Numbered from the stretch's first letter, positions 20,627 to 30,375 are shown. The stretch is 64,000 bases of DNA from Helicobacter cholecystus (GCF_003364215.1 NZ_NXLU01000002.1:186001-250000); one strand, 5' to 3'. The notes: a model not told the origin generated them from the sequence alone. Program-made: numbers and translations.

Positions 20627-21303
20627 GTTTTATAAATCTACAGGGAATAAGAAAAACATATGGGAAGGGGGAGAATGCTTTTGAAGTTTTAAAGGGAGTA
20701 GATTTAGAGATTCATAAGGGTGATTTTATCTCCTTAATGGGTCCAAGCGGTTCAGGAAAATCTACACTCTCAAATATCCTAGGATGTCTAGATGAAGCGG
20801 ATGGTGGGATTTATGATTTTTGTGGTGTGAATGTATGTGAATTGGATTTTAATCAGAAAGCAAGACTAAGAAGAAATTATTTTGGTTTTATTTTTCAAAG
20901 TTTTAATCTTTTGCCTAAAACAACTGCACTTGAGAATGTTGAACTTCCCTTGATTTATAAGGGTATGAAGAAAAAACAAAGAAGGGAGCTTGCATTCCAA
21001 GCTTTGGCAAAAGTGGGACTAGAGAGGTGGGCCAATCACACAAGTGCACAGCTTAGTGGAGGACAACAGCAACGGGTTGCAATTGCTAGGGCATTAGTCA
21101 TTTCCCCACTTTTTCTTATCGCTGATGAGCCAACAGGAAATCTTGATACTCAAAGGAGTATTGAGATTATGGAGATTTTGCAAGGATTAAACCAGGAGGG
21201 TATTACGATTTTAATGGTGACACATGAGAGCAATATGGCAAGCTATGCTTCAAGGGAAATTCACTTTCTTGATGGAAAGATTCAAAAAGAGATAAAAAGA
21301 TGA
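20623..21303 (+). CDS. ABC exporter ATP-binding subunit (MacB/LolD type)
   Basis: The 226-residue ATPase has Walker [10 protein letters not shown] (about residues 40-48), the Q loop [22 protein letters not shown], signature [15 protein letters not shown], Walker [11 protein letters not shown] and the switch histidine VTHES. The FxSFNLL and 'ENVELPL' wording is that of the MacB/LolD/FtsE subfamily. It overlaps both neighbours by four bases, so the three-part pump is built from one transcript. Confidence 0.9.
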   Translation: MSFINLQGIRKTYGKGENAFEVLKGVDLEIHKGDFISLMGPSGSGKSTLSNILGCLDEADGGIYDFCGVNVCELDFNQKARLRRNYFGFIFQSFNLLPKTTALENVELPLIYKGMKKKQRRELAFQALAKVGLERWANHTSAQLSGGQQQRVAIARALVISPLFLIADEPTGNLDTQRSIEIMEILQGLNQEGITILMVTHESNMASYASREIHFLDGKIQKEIKR

Positions 21304-22520
21304 TTTGGAATGCTTTTGCAATCGCATTTAGACAGATTTATAGGAATCTTTTGCGTTCTATTCTTACAATGCTTGGAATCATTATTGGTGTTGCCTCAGT
21401 TGTGAGTATGGTTAATTTTGGGAAAGCCACTACGCTTAATATCACTCAAAGCATCTCTTCTCTTGGGAGTAATCTTTTAATTATTAGACCCTCAAAATCT
21501 TTAGATTCACGAGGAGTGAGTGCAGGGAAAAAATTATTTTCTCTAAGAGAGGTTGATTTACTGTCTTCAAGAATCAGAGCATGGGTCTCTAGTCTATCCC
21601 CCGTTTCAGTTGCTGATGCAATTGTACAATATGAAGGGAAGAATCTCTTAAGCAGTATTTCTGGAGTGGGAGAAGAGTATTTTCAGACCACTAATTCTCA
21701 AGTTGCTCTTGGTCGTGAATTTTCTCATGATGATCAAGAAAATATTTCAAGGGTCTGCATTATTGGAAGTACAGTAAAAGACACGCTTTATCAAGAAAAA
21801 AATCCCCTAGGAAGTCAGTTAAAGATTGGAAATTTTATTTGCAGTGTTGTTGGTGTGCTTGAGACCAAGGGGCAGGGGGTAATGGGTCAAAGTCAAGATG
21901 AAATGATTTTAGTCCCTATTAAGACCTTTAACTCCCAAGTTAATTCCAATGCCTCTCTTAATAATATTAAATATATTTATATTTCACTCAAGGATGGAAT
22001 TGATTCTGCTCAAGCAGTTAAGGAGATATTAAAGATTCTTAGAGAGATTAGAGGAGTTCAGGATGGAGGGAAGGATCCTTTTTCAATTATGGATACCAAG
22101 GAGATTTTAAAAACAATTAATTCCACTACCCAAATGATGACAATTTTTATCACAGCTATTGCTGGAATTTCTTTACTTGTAGGGGGAATTGGGATTATGA
22201 ATATGATGCTGGTCTCTGTGACTGAACGAACAAAAGAGATTGGGATAAGAATTGCTATTGGTGCAACGGGAGGAGAAGTACTTTTGCAGTTCTTAATTGA
22301 ATCTATAGTTCTTAGTTTTTTAGGTGGATTTTTGGGAATTCTACTTTCTATTGGAGTAAGTATTGGACTCACTAAATTCTTTAATATGCCTTTTGTATTT
22401 GATTTAAATATTGTTTTCTATGCACTTATTTTTTCTATTTTTATTGGAATTCTTTTTGGTTATCTTCCAGCAAGAAGGGCATCAAAACTCAATCCAATTG
22501 ATGCTCTAAAGCATGAATAA
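21300..22520 (+). CDS. ABC exporter permease subunit (MacB type)
   Basis: The 406-residue protein has one N-terminal helix, a large periplasmic MacB domain (about residues 45-270) and three C-terminal helices in an FtsX-like fold, with the motifs GIGIMNMMLVSVTERTKEIGIR and LPARRASKLNPIDALKHE. In E. coli the ATPase and permease are fused in MacB; here they are separate genes. It works with the adaptor and ATPase encoded just upstream. Confidence 0.9.
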   Translation: MIWNAFAIAFRQIYRNLLRSILTMLGIIIGVASVVSMVNFGKATTLNITQSISSLGSNLLIIRPSKSLDSRGVSAGKKLFSLREVDLLSSRIRAWVSSLSPVSVADAIVQYEGKNLLSSISGVGEEYFQTTNSQVALGREFSHDDQENISRVCIIGSTVKDTLYQEKNPLGSQLKIGNFICSVVGVLETKGQGVMGQSQDEMILVPIKTFNSQVNSNASLNNIKYIYISLKDGIDSAQAVKEILKILREIRGVQDGGKDPFSIMDTKEILKTINSTTQMMTIFITAIAGISLLVGGIGIMNMMLVSVTERTKEIGIRIAIGATGGEVLLQFLIESIVLSFLGGFLGILLSIGVSIGLTKFFNMPFVFDLNIVFYALIFSIFIGILFGYLPARRASKLNPIDALKHE

Positions 22521-22563
22521 AATTTAGATACAATTTATACTTTAATTTTATAAAGGAAGAAAT

Positions 22564-23037
22564 ATGAAGAAAATTTTTCTTGCTCTACTTTTAGGCTGTT
22601 TTGCTTTTGGAGAAGAGATCTGTGGATATTATATTTTGGAAAAAAATGATACAGGAAATCAAACAATTGTTGAGATTTTTCAAAAAGATAATCAATATTA
22701 TGCCTATGGATTTGCCAATACTGATGGAAGTGTAAGTTATGATGAAAATAATCCTAATGAGAAACTTCGAGGAAGGCCTTTAAGAGGAGTTGTATTTTTA
22801 TGGGGATTAACCAAAGAGGGAGATGAGTATGATGGAGGCAAAATCTATAATTATGCTAATGGAAAAACTTATAGTGCAAGTGCAAAACTTGAGGGAGATA
22901 CACTTAAGGTAAGAGCAACAGTTTGGACTTTTGGTAAGACATTAATTTGGAAAAAATTAAGCGATGAGCAAGTGGAGCAATATTTGGGAAAAAAGCCAAA
23001 TCTACAAGAAGTCATCAATACAATTCCTGAAAAATAA
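22564..23037 (+). CDS. Secreted DUF2147-family protein
   Basis: The protein has 157 residues with a signal peptide (residues 1-16). A beta-rich DUF2147 domain then follows, containing 'LRGRPLRGVVFLWGLTKEGDEYDGGKIYN' style motifs and a GK-tyrosine repeat (YANGKTYSASAKLEGDTLKVRATVW). Members are lipocalin-like periplasmic proteins of unknown role. GGAAGAA precedes the ATG, and a TATACT-like -10 lies shortly upstream. The gene ends beside a poly-C tract. Confidence 0.75.
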   Translation: MKKIFLALLLGCFAFGEEICGYYILEKNDTGNQTIVEIFQKDNQYYAYGFANTDGSVSYDENNPNEKLRGRPLRGVVFLWGLTKEGDEYDGGKIYNYANGKTYSASAKLEGDTLKVRATVWTFGKTLIWKKLSDEQVEQYLGKKPNLQEVINTIPEK

Positions 23038-23038
23038 T

Positions 23039-23048
23039 CCCCCCCCCC
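23039..23048. repeat. Poly-C tract of ten followed by eight T
   Basis: A C10 run is followed directly by T8 and A4, between the stop codons of two convergent genes (DUF2147 and ppiA). The CCTTTT/AAAAGG pair can form a weak hairpin. Runs of this length are phase-variable in this group when they lie in genes or promoters, but here a length change alters no reading frame. Confidence 0.75.
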
Positions 23049-23066
23049 TTTTTTTTAAAAGGCATG

Positions 23067-23558
23067 TTATTGAGATAGAGTTTCTGAGACAATAATATCT
23101 TCAATGATGTCATTACCCTTAATCTTATCAAGAACTTTTAGACTTTCTTCATCAATGATTTGTCCAAATACAGTGTGTTCTCCATCTAAGTGGGGTAAAG
23201 AAGTAAAACAGATAAAAAACTGACTTCCCCCTGTATCCCTTCCTGCATGAGCCATGGAGAGTGTGCCTTTAATATGTTTGTGGGGATTATTTTGCACCTC
23301 GCACTTAATGCTGTATCCTGGTCCTCCGCAACCATTTCCAATTGGACATCCTCCTTGTGCGACAAAGTTTGGAATTACACGATGAAATGTTAAATTTTTA
23401 TAAAATCCTTCTTTTGCCAAGGTCATAAAGTTGATGACATTTTGTGGAGCATCTTCACCAAAGAGTTCAAAATGCATTGCACCTTTATTGGTAATGATGG
23501 TTGCATATTTTGCTTTAGCAATTTCTTCAGGGGTAATTTCATAAATTTTTACTGCCAT
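23067..23558 (-). CDS. ppiA: Cyclophilin-type peptidyl-prolyl isomerase
   Basis: The 163-residue cyclophilin has the catalytic core FHRVIPNFVAQGG (about residues 58-70), GGPGYSIKCE, GTLSMAHAG and GGSQFFICF (about 108-116). The tryptophan of eukaryotic cyclophilins is replaced by LPHLDGEHTVFG, as in most bacterial forms. It has no signal peptide, so it is cytoplasmic. It catalyses proline isomerisation during folding and is monocistronic by position. Confidence 0.94.
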   Translation of the reverse strand: MAVKIYEITPEEIAKAKYATIITNKGAMHFELFGEDAPQNVINFMTLAKEGFYKNLTFHRVIPNFVAQGGCPIGNGCGGPGYSIKCEVQNNPHKHIKGTLSMAHAGRDTGGSQFFICFTSLPHLDGEHTVFGQIIDEESLKVLDKIKGNDIIEDIIVSETLSQ

Positions 23559-23631
23559 AATTTGTATATCCTTTTATTTAGAGTTTTGGATATTTTACCG
23601 ATTTATTGAATAAAATTTTGAGTGAGTGAAA

Positions 23632-24615
23632 ATGAAGAAAATTTGGTATGTATTATTTGCTGTTTTTTTGATGGGATCAGAAGATAAGATTGAGGAGAGT
23701 GTTCCAAAAACTATTCCTTTAACAAAAGAACAGAGAGCTTTGCTAGAGGAATCAAGTAAACAAAGCGATTCTATGAAGCCTAAACAAAAAAATATTAAGG
23801 GTTCAATACAACTTAAGCATTCTAAAAATTCTTCAAAGTCTAACAATACAAAAGAAATAAGGAGTGAGAATCCTTATGAGGGATATAATTTTTCACAAAA
23901 AAAACAAAAGCAAAATCATACAAGGCTTGTAGGAAATGAAGATTGGATTTATGGAACTGCAGTGATTACAACAACATTTTTAGATGGAGTGATTAAGAGA
24001 AGTTATGGAATTTTGCTTCATGATGGGTTATATTTAACTTCTGCAAATATGGTGTATAACAAAAATATATATCCACGTACAAGCTATGCCATGATGCAAG
24101 ATGATAATATACCGCCTTTTATTTGTATTGCAAAACTTTCAGTTAAAGCACTTGATTTACAAAGAGGTTTAGCAGTGCTTGAAACTTTGGAATATACTGA
24201 TGCATATTGCAATATTAGAGAAAAATCATTCTATCATGATCAAATTTATTCTAAAAACTGGATTGATGTTTTTGATCCAAGAGAGCTTGATGAGCAATAT
24301 AGTGTGCTTTACTCTGCAACAATTAGCCCTATTAATTCTTTTCAAACAAAAATTACTCCACTGAAGGGAAAAATTGAAGATTTGGCTCGCGAGTCAACAA
24401 GTAGTTTTGAGGGCTATAAATATTCTTATGGTAAAGGGTATTACACAAAAGATGGACGACTTGTAGGGATTGTTGGGGCAAATATTGATGATGAGCCTCA
24501 TATAGTTAAAACAAAAGAGATTGCAAATTTTTTATGTGAGCTAAAAGATAAAAAGATTTTAGAGAATCATTTTTTGCAAATCCTCTGCCCCCAAAAGGAG
24601 CTAGGAGAAAAATAA
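23632..24615 (+). CDS. Exported trypsin-fold protein lacking the catalytic triad
   Basis: The protein has 327 residues counted from ATG 23632 (a GTG lies six bases upstream). A short signal peptide is followed by a lysine- and serine-rich linker (about residues 25-95), then a chymotrypsin-like domain. By eye the family motifs line up but the catalytic residues do not: 'TSANMV' replaces 'TNAHVV' (N139 for His), 'RGLAVLE' replaces 'DLAVLK' (G179 for Asp), and 'YSYGKGYYTKDGRLVGI' replaces 'GNSGGPLFNEDGEVIGI' (Y266 for Ser). It is therefore probably a binding or scaffold protein rather than a protease. From memory, Helicobacter genomes label relatives 'trypsin-like peptidase domain'. Confidence 0.6.
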   Translation: MKKIWYVLFAVFLMGSEDKIEESVPKTIPLTKEQRALLEESSKQSDSMKPKQKNIKGSIQLKHSKNSSKSNNTKEIRSENPYEGYNFSQKKQKQNHTRLVGNEDWIYGTAVITTTFLDGVIKRSYGILLHDGLYLTSANMVYNKNIYPRTSYAMMQDDNIPPFICIAKLSVKALDLQRGLAVLETLEYTDAYCNIREKSFYHDQIYSKNWIDVFDPRELDEQYSVLYSATISPINSFQTKITPLKGKIEDLARESTSSFEGYKYSYGKGYYTKDGRLVGIVGANIDDEPHIVKTKEIANFLCELKDKKILENHFLQILCPQKELGEK

Positions 24616-24619
24616 AAGA

Positions 24620-25336
24620 TTAAGATTGTTTGCTTTTTTTGCGGATATAAATATTGAGTAGCTCTACTGCAAATGAGAAGCCCATTGCAAAATAGATATA
24701 AGCTTTTGGGATATGGATTTTAAAACCTTCTAGAATTAAAACAATCCCTACCATCAATAAAAATGCAAGTGCAAGGGTTTTAATCGTAGGATGTGTATCC
24801 ACAAATTGAGCAATACCTCTTGAGGCAAACATCATAACACCAATGGCAATGATAATTGCAAGTATCATGATTTCAAGTTGTTGTGCCATTCCAACAGCAG
24901 TAATCACAGAATCAAGAGAGAAGACAATATCTAAAAATGCAATTTGAATGAGTATGGCAATCAATCCACCTTTAGACTTATTTTCTTCTTTTTGCTGATG
25001 AACTTCTGTTTGCTCATAAATTTCTTTTGTACTTTTATAAAGCAAAAAGATTCCCCCAATAATCAAGATTAAATCTCTCCCAGAAATTCCCATTTCTCCA
25101 ATATAAAATAAAGGTTTTATAAGCTTCATAATCCAAAAAAGTGAAGCAAGCAAACCAATACGTGTAAGCATTGCCAAAGAGAGGCCAAAGAATCTTGCTC
25201 TATCTCTTTGATGAGCGGGGAGTTTATTGACAAGAATTGCAATAAAAATAATATTATCAATCCCTAAAACAATTTCTAGGGTAGTGAGTGTAACGAGGGT
25301 AACCCACGCTTCAGGTTGTAACAACCATTCAAACAT
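24620..25336 (-). CDS. TerC-family membrane protein
   Basis: The 238-residue protein has seven hydrophobic helices and the TerC signatures LEIVLGIDNIIFIAIL (about residues 20-35) and DIVFSLDSVITAVGM (about 134-148), whose aspartates probably bind metal. TerC proteins export manganese or help metalate exported proteins, and some relate to tellurite resistance. It lies 39 bases downstream of corA in the same direction. A hairpin covering its ribosome-binding site lies in that gap. Confidence 0.9.
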   Translation of the reverse strand: MFEWLLQPEAWVTLVTLTTLEIVLGIDNIIFIAILVNKLPAHQRDRARFFGLSLAMLTRIGLLASLFWIMKLIKPLFYIGEMGISGRDLILIIGGIFLLYKSTKEIYEQTEVHQQKEENKSKGGLIAILIQIAFLDIVFSLDSVITAVGMAQQLEIMILAIIIAIGVMMFASRGIAQFVDTHPTIKTLALAFLLMVGIVLILEGFKIHIPKAYIYFAMGFSFAVELLNIYIRKKSKQS

Positions 25337-25338
25337 TA

Positions 25339-25366
25339 AATACTCCTTTTAAAAAAAAGGTGTATT
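25339..25366 (-). promoter_or_regulatory. Hairpin sequestering the terC ribosome-binding site
   Basis: In the transcript, AATAC-A-CCTTTT pairs with AAAAGG-A-GTATT around a four-base loop, with one A-A mismatch. The right arm contains the AAGGAG Shine-Dalgarno of terC, four to five bases from the ATG. A possible -10 (TACAAT on the minus strand, 25364-25369) would start transcripts inside the hairpin, so only read-through RNA from corA would form it. Confidence 0.4.
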
Positions 25367-25375
25367 GTATCAAAA

Positions 25376-26323
25376 TTATTGAAGCCAGCCTCTTTTCTTA
25401 AAATAGAGTATAGGTAAAAGTGTAGAAGCAATCATTAAGCCAATAGCAAGTGGATATCCAAAACTCCAATCAAGTTCAGGCATATACTTAAAGTTCATAC
25501 CATAAATTGTGCCAATGAGTGTTGGAGGTGTCATGGCAACCGTAACAACAGTGAAAAGTTTAATGATTTTATTTTGTTCAATATTGATTTGATTTGTTAG
25601 AAGGCTTTGAATGTTGTCTAATGCATTCATACTTGTATTGGCAAATTCAATAAGTGAATTAATGTCTTTAAGAATAATTGTTAAAGTTTTTTTTACATCC
25701 GTATGAGGTTTAACACTTCTAAGCATAGCAGTAATTGCACGACGTTTGTCAAAAAGAGAATCCCGCACAGCCATATTAAACTCTTGAAGTCTTGAGAGAT
25801 GCTGTAATACTTCGTGACTTACCTCATTATCTCCAAAGATCTTCTTTCTTAGGGCACGAGTAGAGCGAGCCACACCTTCAAGAATATCTGCATCTTTTTC
25901 AACTCTCACTTCAAAAATTTTACTGATGATGTCAAGACCACAGTTGAAGAGTTTTGGATTTGAGAGAAGAGTTTTTTGTACCTCATCAATTCCTCTAAAT
26001 TCTCCATATCGGACAGTAAAGAGAATGTTGTCTTTGAGGATAAAGGTAATGGTTTGATTTGCAATACGTTTTTCTTCTTTAAATTGCATAAGAAAGTAAG
26101 TATTGATTGTAATGCTCCTATCATCTTCCCAATACCTTGCACTCTCTTCAATTTCTTCTCTTTCTTCTTGACTAGGAATATCAATATTATAGGTTTTACA
26201 AATATAAGAAATTTCATCGCCTGTTGGCTCAAGTAAATCTACCCAAAGAATATTTTTTTTTTCGGGATTTAAAATCTCTTCTTTACAAATCTTTTGTAAA
26301 TTCTCTTTGAGAAAAACAAGCAT
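25376..26323 (-). CDS. corA: CorA-type magnesium transporter
   Basis: The start is ATG at 26323, since AGAGGA lies five bases upstream; this gives about 315 residues. The C-terminus has two membrane helices, with the GMN motif ([14 protein letters not shown]) between them that forms the selectivity filter. The N-terminal two thirds is the cytoplasmic funnel. It imports Mg2+ and possibly Ni2+ or Co2+. Its ATG sits two bases after the pgk stop (TGATATG), so translation is coupled. From memory the same pgk-corA order occurs in H. pylori. Confidence 0.93.
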   Translation of the reverse strand: MLVFLKENLQKICKEEILNPEKKNILWVDLLEPTGDEISYICKTYNIDIPSQEEREEIEESARYWEDDRSITINTYFLMQFKEEKRIANQTITFILKDNILFTVRYGEFRGIDEVQKTLLSNPKLFNCGLDIISKIFEVRVEKDADILEGVARSTRALRKKIFGDNEVSHEVLQHLSRLQEFNMAVRDSLFDKRRAITAMLRSVKPHTDVKKTLTIILKDINSLIEFANTSMNALDNIQSLLTNQINIEQNKIIKLFTVVTVAMTPPTLIGTIYGMNFKYMPELDWSFGYPLAIGLMIASTLLPILYFKKRGWLQ

Positions 26324-26324
26324 A

Positions 26325-27539
26325 TCATCCTCTTTTATCCAGCACTTCAAATGCAGGCAAAACTTTCCCCTCTAAAAGCTCAAGTGAAGCCCCACCACCT
26401 GTAGAAATAAAGCTCATATTATCTCTCTCTCCTGCCTTATCTACTGCATCTGCAGTATCTCCACCCCCGATAAGACTAAAAGCATAAGTATCAGCAATAC
26501 TATGAGCTATACTGAAGGTCCCTCGTGAGAACTGTGAAATTTCATATACTCCTAATGGTCCATTCCAAATAATTGTTTGACTATCACGGATAACTTGATT
26601 GAATAGTTTTGTGCTTGCTGGTCCAATATCAACAGCCATAAAGTTTTCAGGAACATCTTGAACTGGAGAGATTTTAATTTCTTTTGGATCACTTAGAAAT
26701 TGAGTGCTTACTACATCAACGGGAAGATAAACTTTTACACCTTTCTCTCTTGCGTGCTCAAGAATATTTTTTGCCTCATCAATCAAATTATTTTCTATAA
26801 GAGATTTTTGCATATTATGTCCAAGTGCTTGTAGGAATGTATTGCTCATTGCCCCACCAATAATAATCTTATCTACTAGTCCAAGAATATTATTCAGCAA
26901 TGCAAGCTTTGAGCTTACCTTGCTTCCACCTACAATAAGTAAAACAGGTTTGAGTGGATTTGAAAAAGCTTTGGCAAAAGAATCAATTTCCTTTTTAAGA
27001 AGAAGTCCTGCAACCTTTTGTTGTGCATATTTTGCAATTCCATGAGTACTTGCATGCGCTCTATGGCTTGTCCCAAAAGCATCATTAACATATATATCGC
27101 AAAGACTAGAAAGCTCTTGTGCAAGAGAGCTTTCATTTTTCTCTTCACCCTCATAAAATCTAATATTTTCAAGTAAGATAATTGCATTATTTTTAAGTGT
27201 TGCTTGAATACTTTTTGCACTATCAATATCGTCTGCAAAAACAATATTTCTCCCTAGTAATCTCTCGAGTCTTTTGACAATGTGTTTAAGGGAAAGTCCA
27301 GAATTCTTACCATTTGGACGGCCAAGATGACTAACTAAAACAATACTTTTAGCTTGGTGATCAATACAGTAATTGATTGTAGGAAGTGCCTCTCTAATTC
27401 TTGTATCATCCGAGATATTGTATTCTTTATCCATAGGAACATTAAAATCTACTCGTATAAGCACACGCTTATTGCAAACATCAATATCTCGGATTGTTTG
27501 TACTTGTTGCATTAATTCGATACCAGCGACTTCTAACAT
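26325..27539 (-). CDS. pgk: Phosphoglycerate kinase
   Basis: The start is ATG at 27539 with GGAGG five bases before it; the protein has about 404 residues. It has the N-terminal [13 protein letters not shown] motif, SHLGRPNG, the hinge region and the C-terminal nucleotide site [13 protein letters not shown], ending with [16 protein letters not shown]. It makes ATP from 1,3-bisphosphoglycerate and runs backwards in gluconeogenesis. It lies between pgi and corA in a sugar-phosphate cluster. Confidence 0.95.
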   Translation of the reverse strand: MLEVAGIELMQQVQTIRDIDVCNKRVLIRVDFNVPMDKEYNISDDTRIREALPTINYCIDHQAKSIVLVSHLGRPNGKNSGLSLKHIVKRLERLLGRNIVFADDIDSAKSIQATLKNNAIILLENIRFYEGEEKNESSLAQELSSLCDIYVNDAFGTSHRAHASTHGIAKYAQQKVAGLLLKKEIDSFAKAFSNPLKPVLLIVGGSKVSSKLALLNNILGLVDKIIIGGAMSNTFLQALGHNMQKSLIENNLIDEAKNILEHAREKGVKVYLPVDVVSTQFLSDPKEIKISPVQDVPENFMAVDIGPASTKLFNQVIRDSQTIIWNGPLGVYEISQFSRGTFSIAHSIADTYAFSLIGGGDTADAVDKAGERDNMSFISTGGGASLELLEGKVLPAFEVLDKRG

Positions 27540-27589
27540 CACATCCTCCAAATAATTAATATTGCTAATTGTAGCAAGATTTAAAGTAA

Positions 27590-28849
27590 TTAAAACATCT
27601 CCTTAAGGCGAATCTTTCCAAATTCTACACCAGGTTGATCATAAGTATTAATATCTAAAATTCTTCCAACACAAGAGGTTAAAAGTTCAAAATAGAAGAT
27701 CAAGATCCCAACACTTTCTTCACAAAGAATATCTACTTTTATTTCGTCAGTAGGAATTCCTTCATTTTGAATTGTTTGCATTGTTGCAATTTGCTGATAG
27801 TTTAAAAGCTTTGCAAAAGAAGTATTATTCACAAAATCTGTGCTTTCAAGATAGGGGATTGAGAGTTCAGGAATCTTAGGTTCAGAATAATTCTTGCGAT
27901 TAAAGTTAAGAAAAGTTACAGTTTTATCCATCACCCCTTGTGTAATGAGTTGAAGGAAGGAGTGCTGATCAATACTCCCAATGAGTGCAATAGGGGTTAA
28001 ACCTACCTTTTTTCCATAACTATCAATCTTGCCCAAACTTTCTGCCCAAAGCTGAACATACCATGCATTAAAATCTTTAAAAGAGCTAGAATAAGAAAAT
28101 AAAACATTGATTGGGTAACGATCGCGGCTTTTGGCTAAAAAAATTGCTTTGCGTAGAATATGGTCTTCTTGACGATGCAAAAAATTCATCATAAATTTTT
28201 TTGCCCCCTCAAGCAAACCTTTAACATCATAACCTAAAATCATCAAAGGTAAAATTCCTACAGAACTGAGCACTGAAAATCTTCCTCCAACATTTGGAGC
28301 AATGCAAATATGGTCAATTTTAACACTTTGTGCCCATTTTTGTAAGGGAGAGTTTTCATCCGTAATTACAACTAGATGATGTTTATATTCTAAAAGCTTA
28401 TAGTGAGCTAAAACATATTTCATTAAAGAGGAAGTCTCAATAGTTGTCCCAGATTTTGAAATGACTATAAAGAGGCTGTCTAAGACCTCTACACCTTGAA
28501 GAGCCTTATTAATCTCAATAGGATCTGTATGTTCTAAGAATTTAAGAGCAATATTTTTTCTACAAGGAAGATGACAAAGCATGGTATCAATGGCTTTAGT
28601 CCCTAATGAGCTTCCCCCCACACCAATGATAATAAGATTTTTGATTTTGGAGAGTAGGGAGTAATGAGATTGTATATAGGCTTGAGAATCCTTAATGCCC
28701 TTATCTTCAAAAGGGAGGTGATAATATCCACTATATGTCGCTACTTTTTCCTTGATGATCAGATCATAAAGACTATCAAGGGCACTTTGATTGGGATGTG
28801 GGCTAGATTTTGACCCAATAGTCTCAAAAAAATTCTTGAAAGTTACCAT
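27590..28849 (-). CDS. pgi: Glucose-6-phosphate isomerase, short form
   Basis: The 419-residue protein has SIS-domain motifs: VGGSSLGTKAID (about residues 77-88), the phosphate-binding ISKSGTTIETS (about 129-139) and GGRFSVLSSVG (about 187-197). It interconverts glucose-6-phosphate and fructose-6-phosphate. At this length it belongs to the short bacterial type rather than the roughly 545-residue form I recall for H. pylori. It follows gap by 15 bases and precedes pgk by 50. Confidence 0.93.
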   Translation of the reverse strand: MVTFKNFFETIGSKSSPHPNQSALDSLYDLIIKEKVATYSGYYHLPFEDKGIKDSQAYIQSHYSLLSKIKNLIIIGVGGSSLGTKAIDTMLCHLPCRKNIALKFLEHTDPIEINKALQGVEVLDSLFIVISKSGTTIETSSLMKYVLAHYKLLEYKHHLVVITDENSPLQKWAQSVKIDHICIAPNVGGRFSVLSSVGILPLMILGYDVKGLLEGAKKFMMNFLHRQEDHILRKAIFLAKSRDRYPINVLFSYSSSFKDFNAWYVQLWAESLGKIDSYGKKVGLTPIALIGSIDQHSFLQLITQGVMDKTVTFLNFNRKNYSEPKIPELSIPYLESTDFVNNTSFAKLLNYQQIATMQTIQNEGIPTDEIKVDILCEESVGILIFYFELLTSCVGRILDINTYDQPGVEFGKIRLKEMF

Positions 28850-28864
28850 TACTCTATCTCTATT

Positions 28865-29854
28865 TTAGTGATTTAATGCATACACACTCATATCTACAAG
28901 TCTATGGCAATATCCCATTTCATTATCATACCAAGCAAGGACTTTGACATGTGTATCATTAAGAACAATAGTCTTATCAGGAATAAAGATTGAACTTGCA
29001 CTTGAGCCAATAAAATCACTTGAGACTCTTTTTTCTTCATCAACCTCAATAATTCCTTTCATCTCCTGCAAAGAAACTTGTTGCATCAAATGATTAATCT
29101 CTTCAACTGAAGTTTTATTTTTGAGATTGAGGCTTACATCTACAAGACTAACATCAGGAGTGGGCACACGAATTGCAAAACCATTAAGTTTGCCTTGGAG
29201 ATGGGGTAAGACAAGTCCAATTGCTTTAGCAGCACCTGTTTTTGTCGGGATCATATTTAATCCAGCAGCTCTGGCTCTACGGATATCTTTGTGCTTGACA
29301 TCAAGGAGATTTTGATCATTGGTGTAGCTATGAATTGTGCTCATCAAACCATCAATAATCCCATATGCATCATCTAAAACTTTTATAAGCGGAGCAAGGC
29401 AATTTGTTGTGCAACTTGCATTTGAAATTACATTTTCTCCTTTATAATTTGTATGATTAACTCCATAAACAAAAGTAGGAGTTTGCTCAGCAGGAGCTGA
29501 AATGATCACTTTTTGAATACTGTCATGAAGATGAACACTTGATTTTGCAAGTGAATTAAATGCACCCGTACATTCAATCACTCCTCTAATTGCATATTTT
29601 TCAAACCCAATTTCTCTAGGATCTCTAGAGCTTAAAACTTTTATATTTTTAGAATTTCCCATTGCAATGGTATTTTCATCAATTTTTTGTACTTCAAAAC
29701 TACGATGCACAGAATCGTATTTAAGTAAATGAATGAGTGTATCAATATCTGTTGTTGTGTTGATAGCTCCTAATTCTATATCTGTACGATTTGCGATAAT
29801 TCTTGCACTGCAAAGTCCAATACGACCACTTCCATTGATTCCGACCCTAACCAT
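28865..29854 (-). CDS. gap: Glyceraldehyde-3-phosphate dehydrogenase
   Basis: The 329-residue protein has the NAD-binding VGINGSGRIG (residues 3-12), the catalytic cysteine in SNASCTTNCLAP (about residues 146-157) and the C-terminal WYDNEMGYCHRLVD. Family members usually have 'ASCTTN' preceded by 'IS'; here it is intact. AAGGAGT precedes the ATG. It heads the minus-strand cluster gap-pgi-pgk-corA-terC, divergent from hup. Confidence 0.95.
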   Translation of the reverse strand: MVRVGINGSGRIGLCSARIIANRTDIELGAINTTTDIDTLIHLLKYDSVHRSFEVQKIDENTIAMGNSKNIKVLSSRDPREIGFEKYAIRGVIECTGAFNSLAKSSVHLHDSIQKVIISAPAEQTPTFVYGVNHTNYKGENVISNASCTTNCLAPLIKVLDDAYGIIDGLMSTIHSYTNDQNLLDVKHKDIRRARAAGLNMIPTKTGAAKAIGLVLPHLQGKLNGFAIRVPTPDVSLVDVSLNLKNKTSVEEINHLMQQVSLQEMKGIIEVDEEKRVSSDFIGSSASSIFIPDKTIVLNDTHVKVLAWYDNEMGYCHRLVDMSVYALNH

Positions 29855-30004
29855 AGAAGAACTCCTTACTTTGATTAATTGTTATTTTCTTAATAAATTT
29901 TAGATTCTATCTTATGCTTAGCAAAAAGTATAAAAAAGTATAAAAAAACAATAATGTATCCCTAAAAATCCCCTTATTTGCTTGATTATTTAATGAAAAA
30001 CCTG

Positions 30005-30010
30005 TAGAAT
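30005..30010 (+). promoter_or_regulatory. Candidate -10 box for hup
   Basis: TAGAAT preceded by TG lies 54 bases before the hup start. The 209-base gap 29855-30063 also holds A-rich stretches with a repeated AAGTATAAAAAA unit (about 29926-29948). These may carry the divergent gap promoter; I see no gene in it. Confidence 0.4.
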
Positions 30011-30063
30011 AGCCTAATCTTTGGCATTTACAAAGATGATTTTATTTCATATGGAGGTTTCTG

Positions 30064-30348
30064 ATGAATAAATCAGAATTTATCGAGATTGTAAAAGAGA
30101 AGGGTGAGTTTGAAACTAAGAAAGATGCTGAGAAAGCAATCAACGCTTTTGTGGCTGGTGTTGAAGCTGCTTTGTCAAAAAAAGAGAGCATTGAGCTTGT
30201 TGGTTTTGGTAAATTTGAAGCAGTAATGCAAAAAGGAAAAGAAGGGAAAGTTCCTGGAAGCAATAAAACTTACAAAACTGCAGATAAGTTTGTTCCTAAA
30301 TTTAAACCTGGAAAAGGTCTTAAAGATCTTGTAGCTAAAGCTAAGTAA
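30064..30348 (+). CDS. hup: DNA-binding protein HU
   Basis: This 94-residue histone-like protein has the HU fold: an N-terminal helix pair (MNKSEFIEIVKEKG), the hydrophobic core VELVGFGKFE and a basic beta-arm (about residues 54-78, with KVPGSNKTYKTADKFVPKFKPGKGLKD). It bends and compacts DNA as a dimer. GGAGG lies eight bases before the ATG. It is followed by tRNA-Arg, 28 bases on. Confidence 0.94.
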   Translation: MNKSEFIEIVKEKGEFETKKDAEKAINAFVAGVEAALSKKESIELVGFGKFEAVMQKGKEGKVPGSNKTYKTADKFVPKFKPGKGLKDLVAKAK

Positions 30349-30375
30349 TCTTACACTCCCTTTTAGGGAGTCTTT

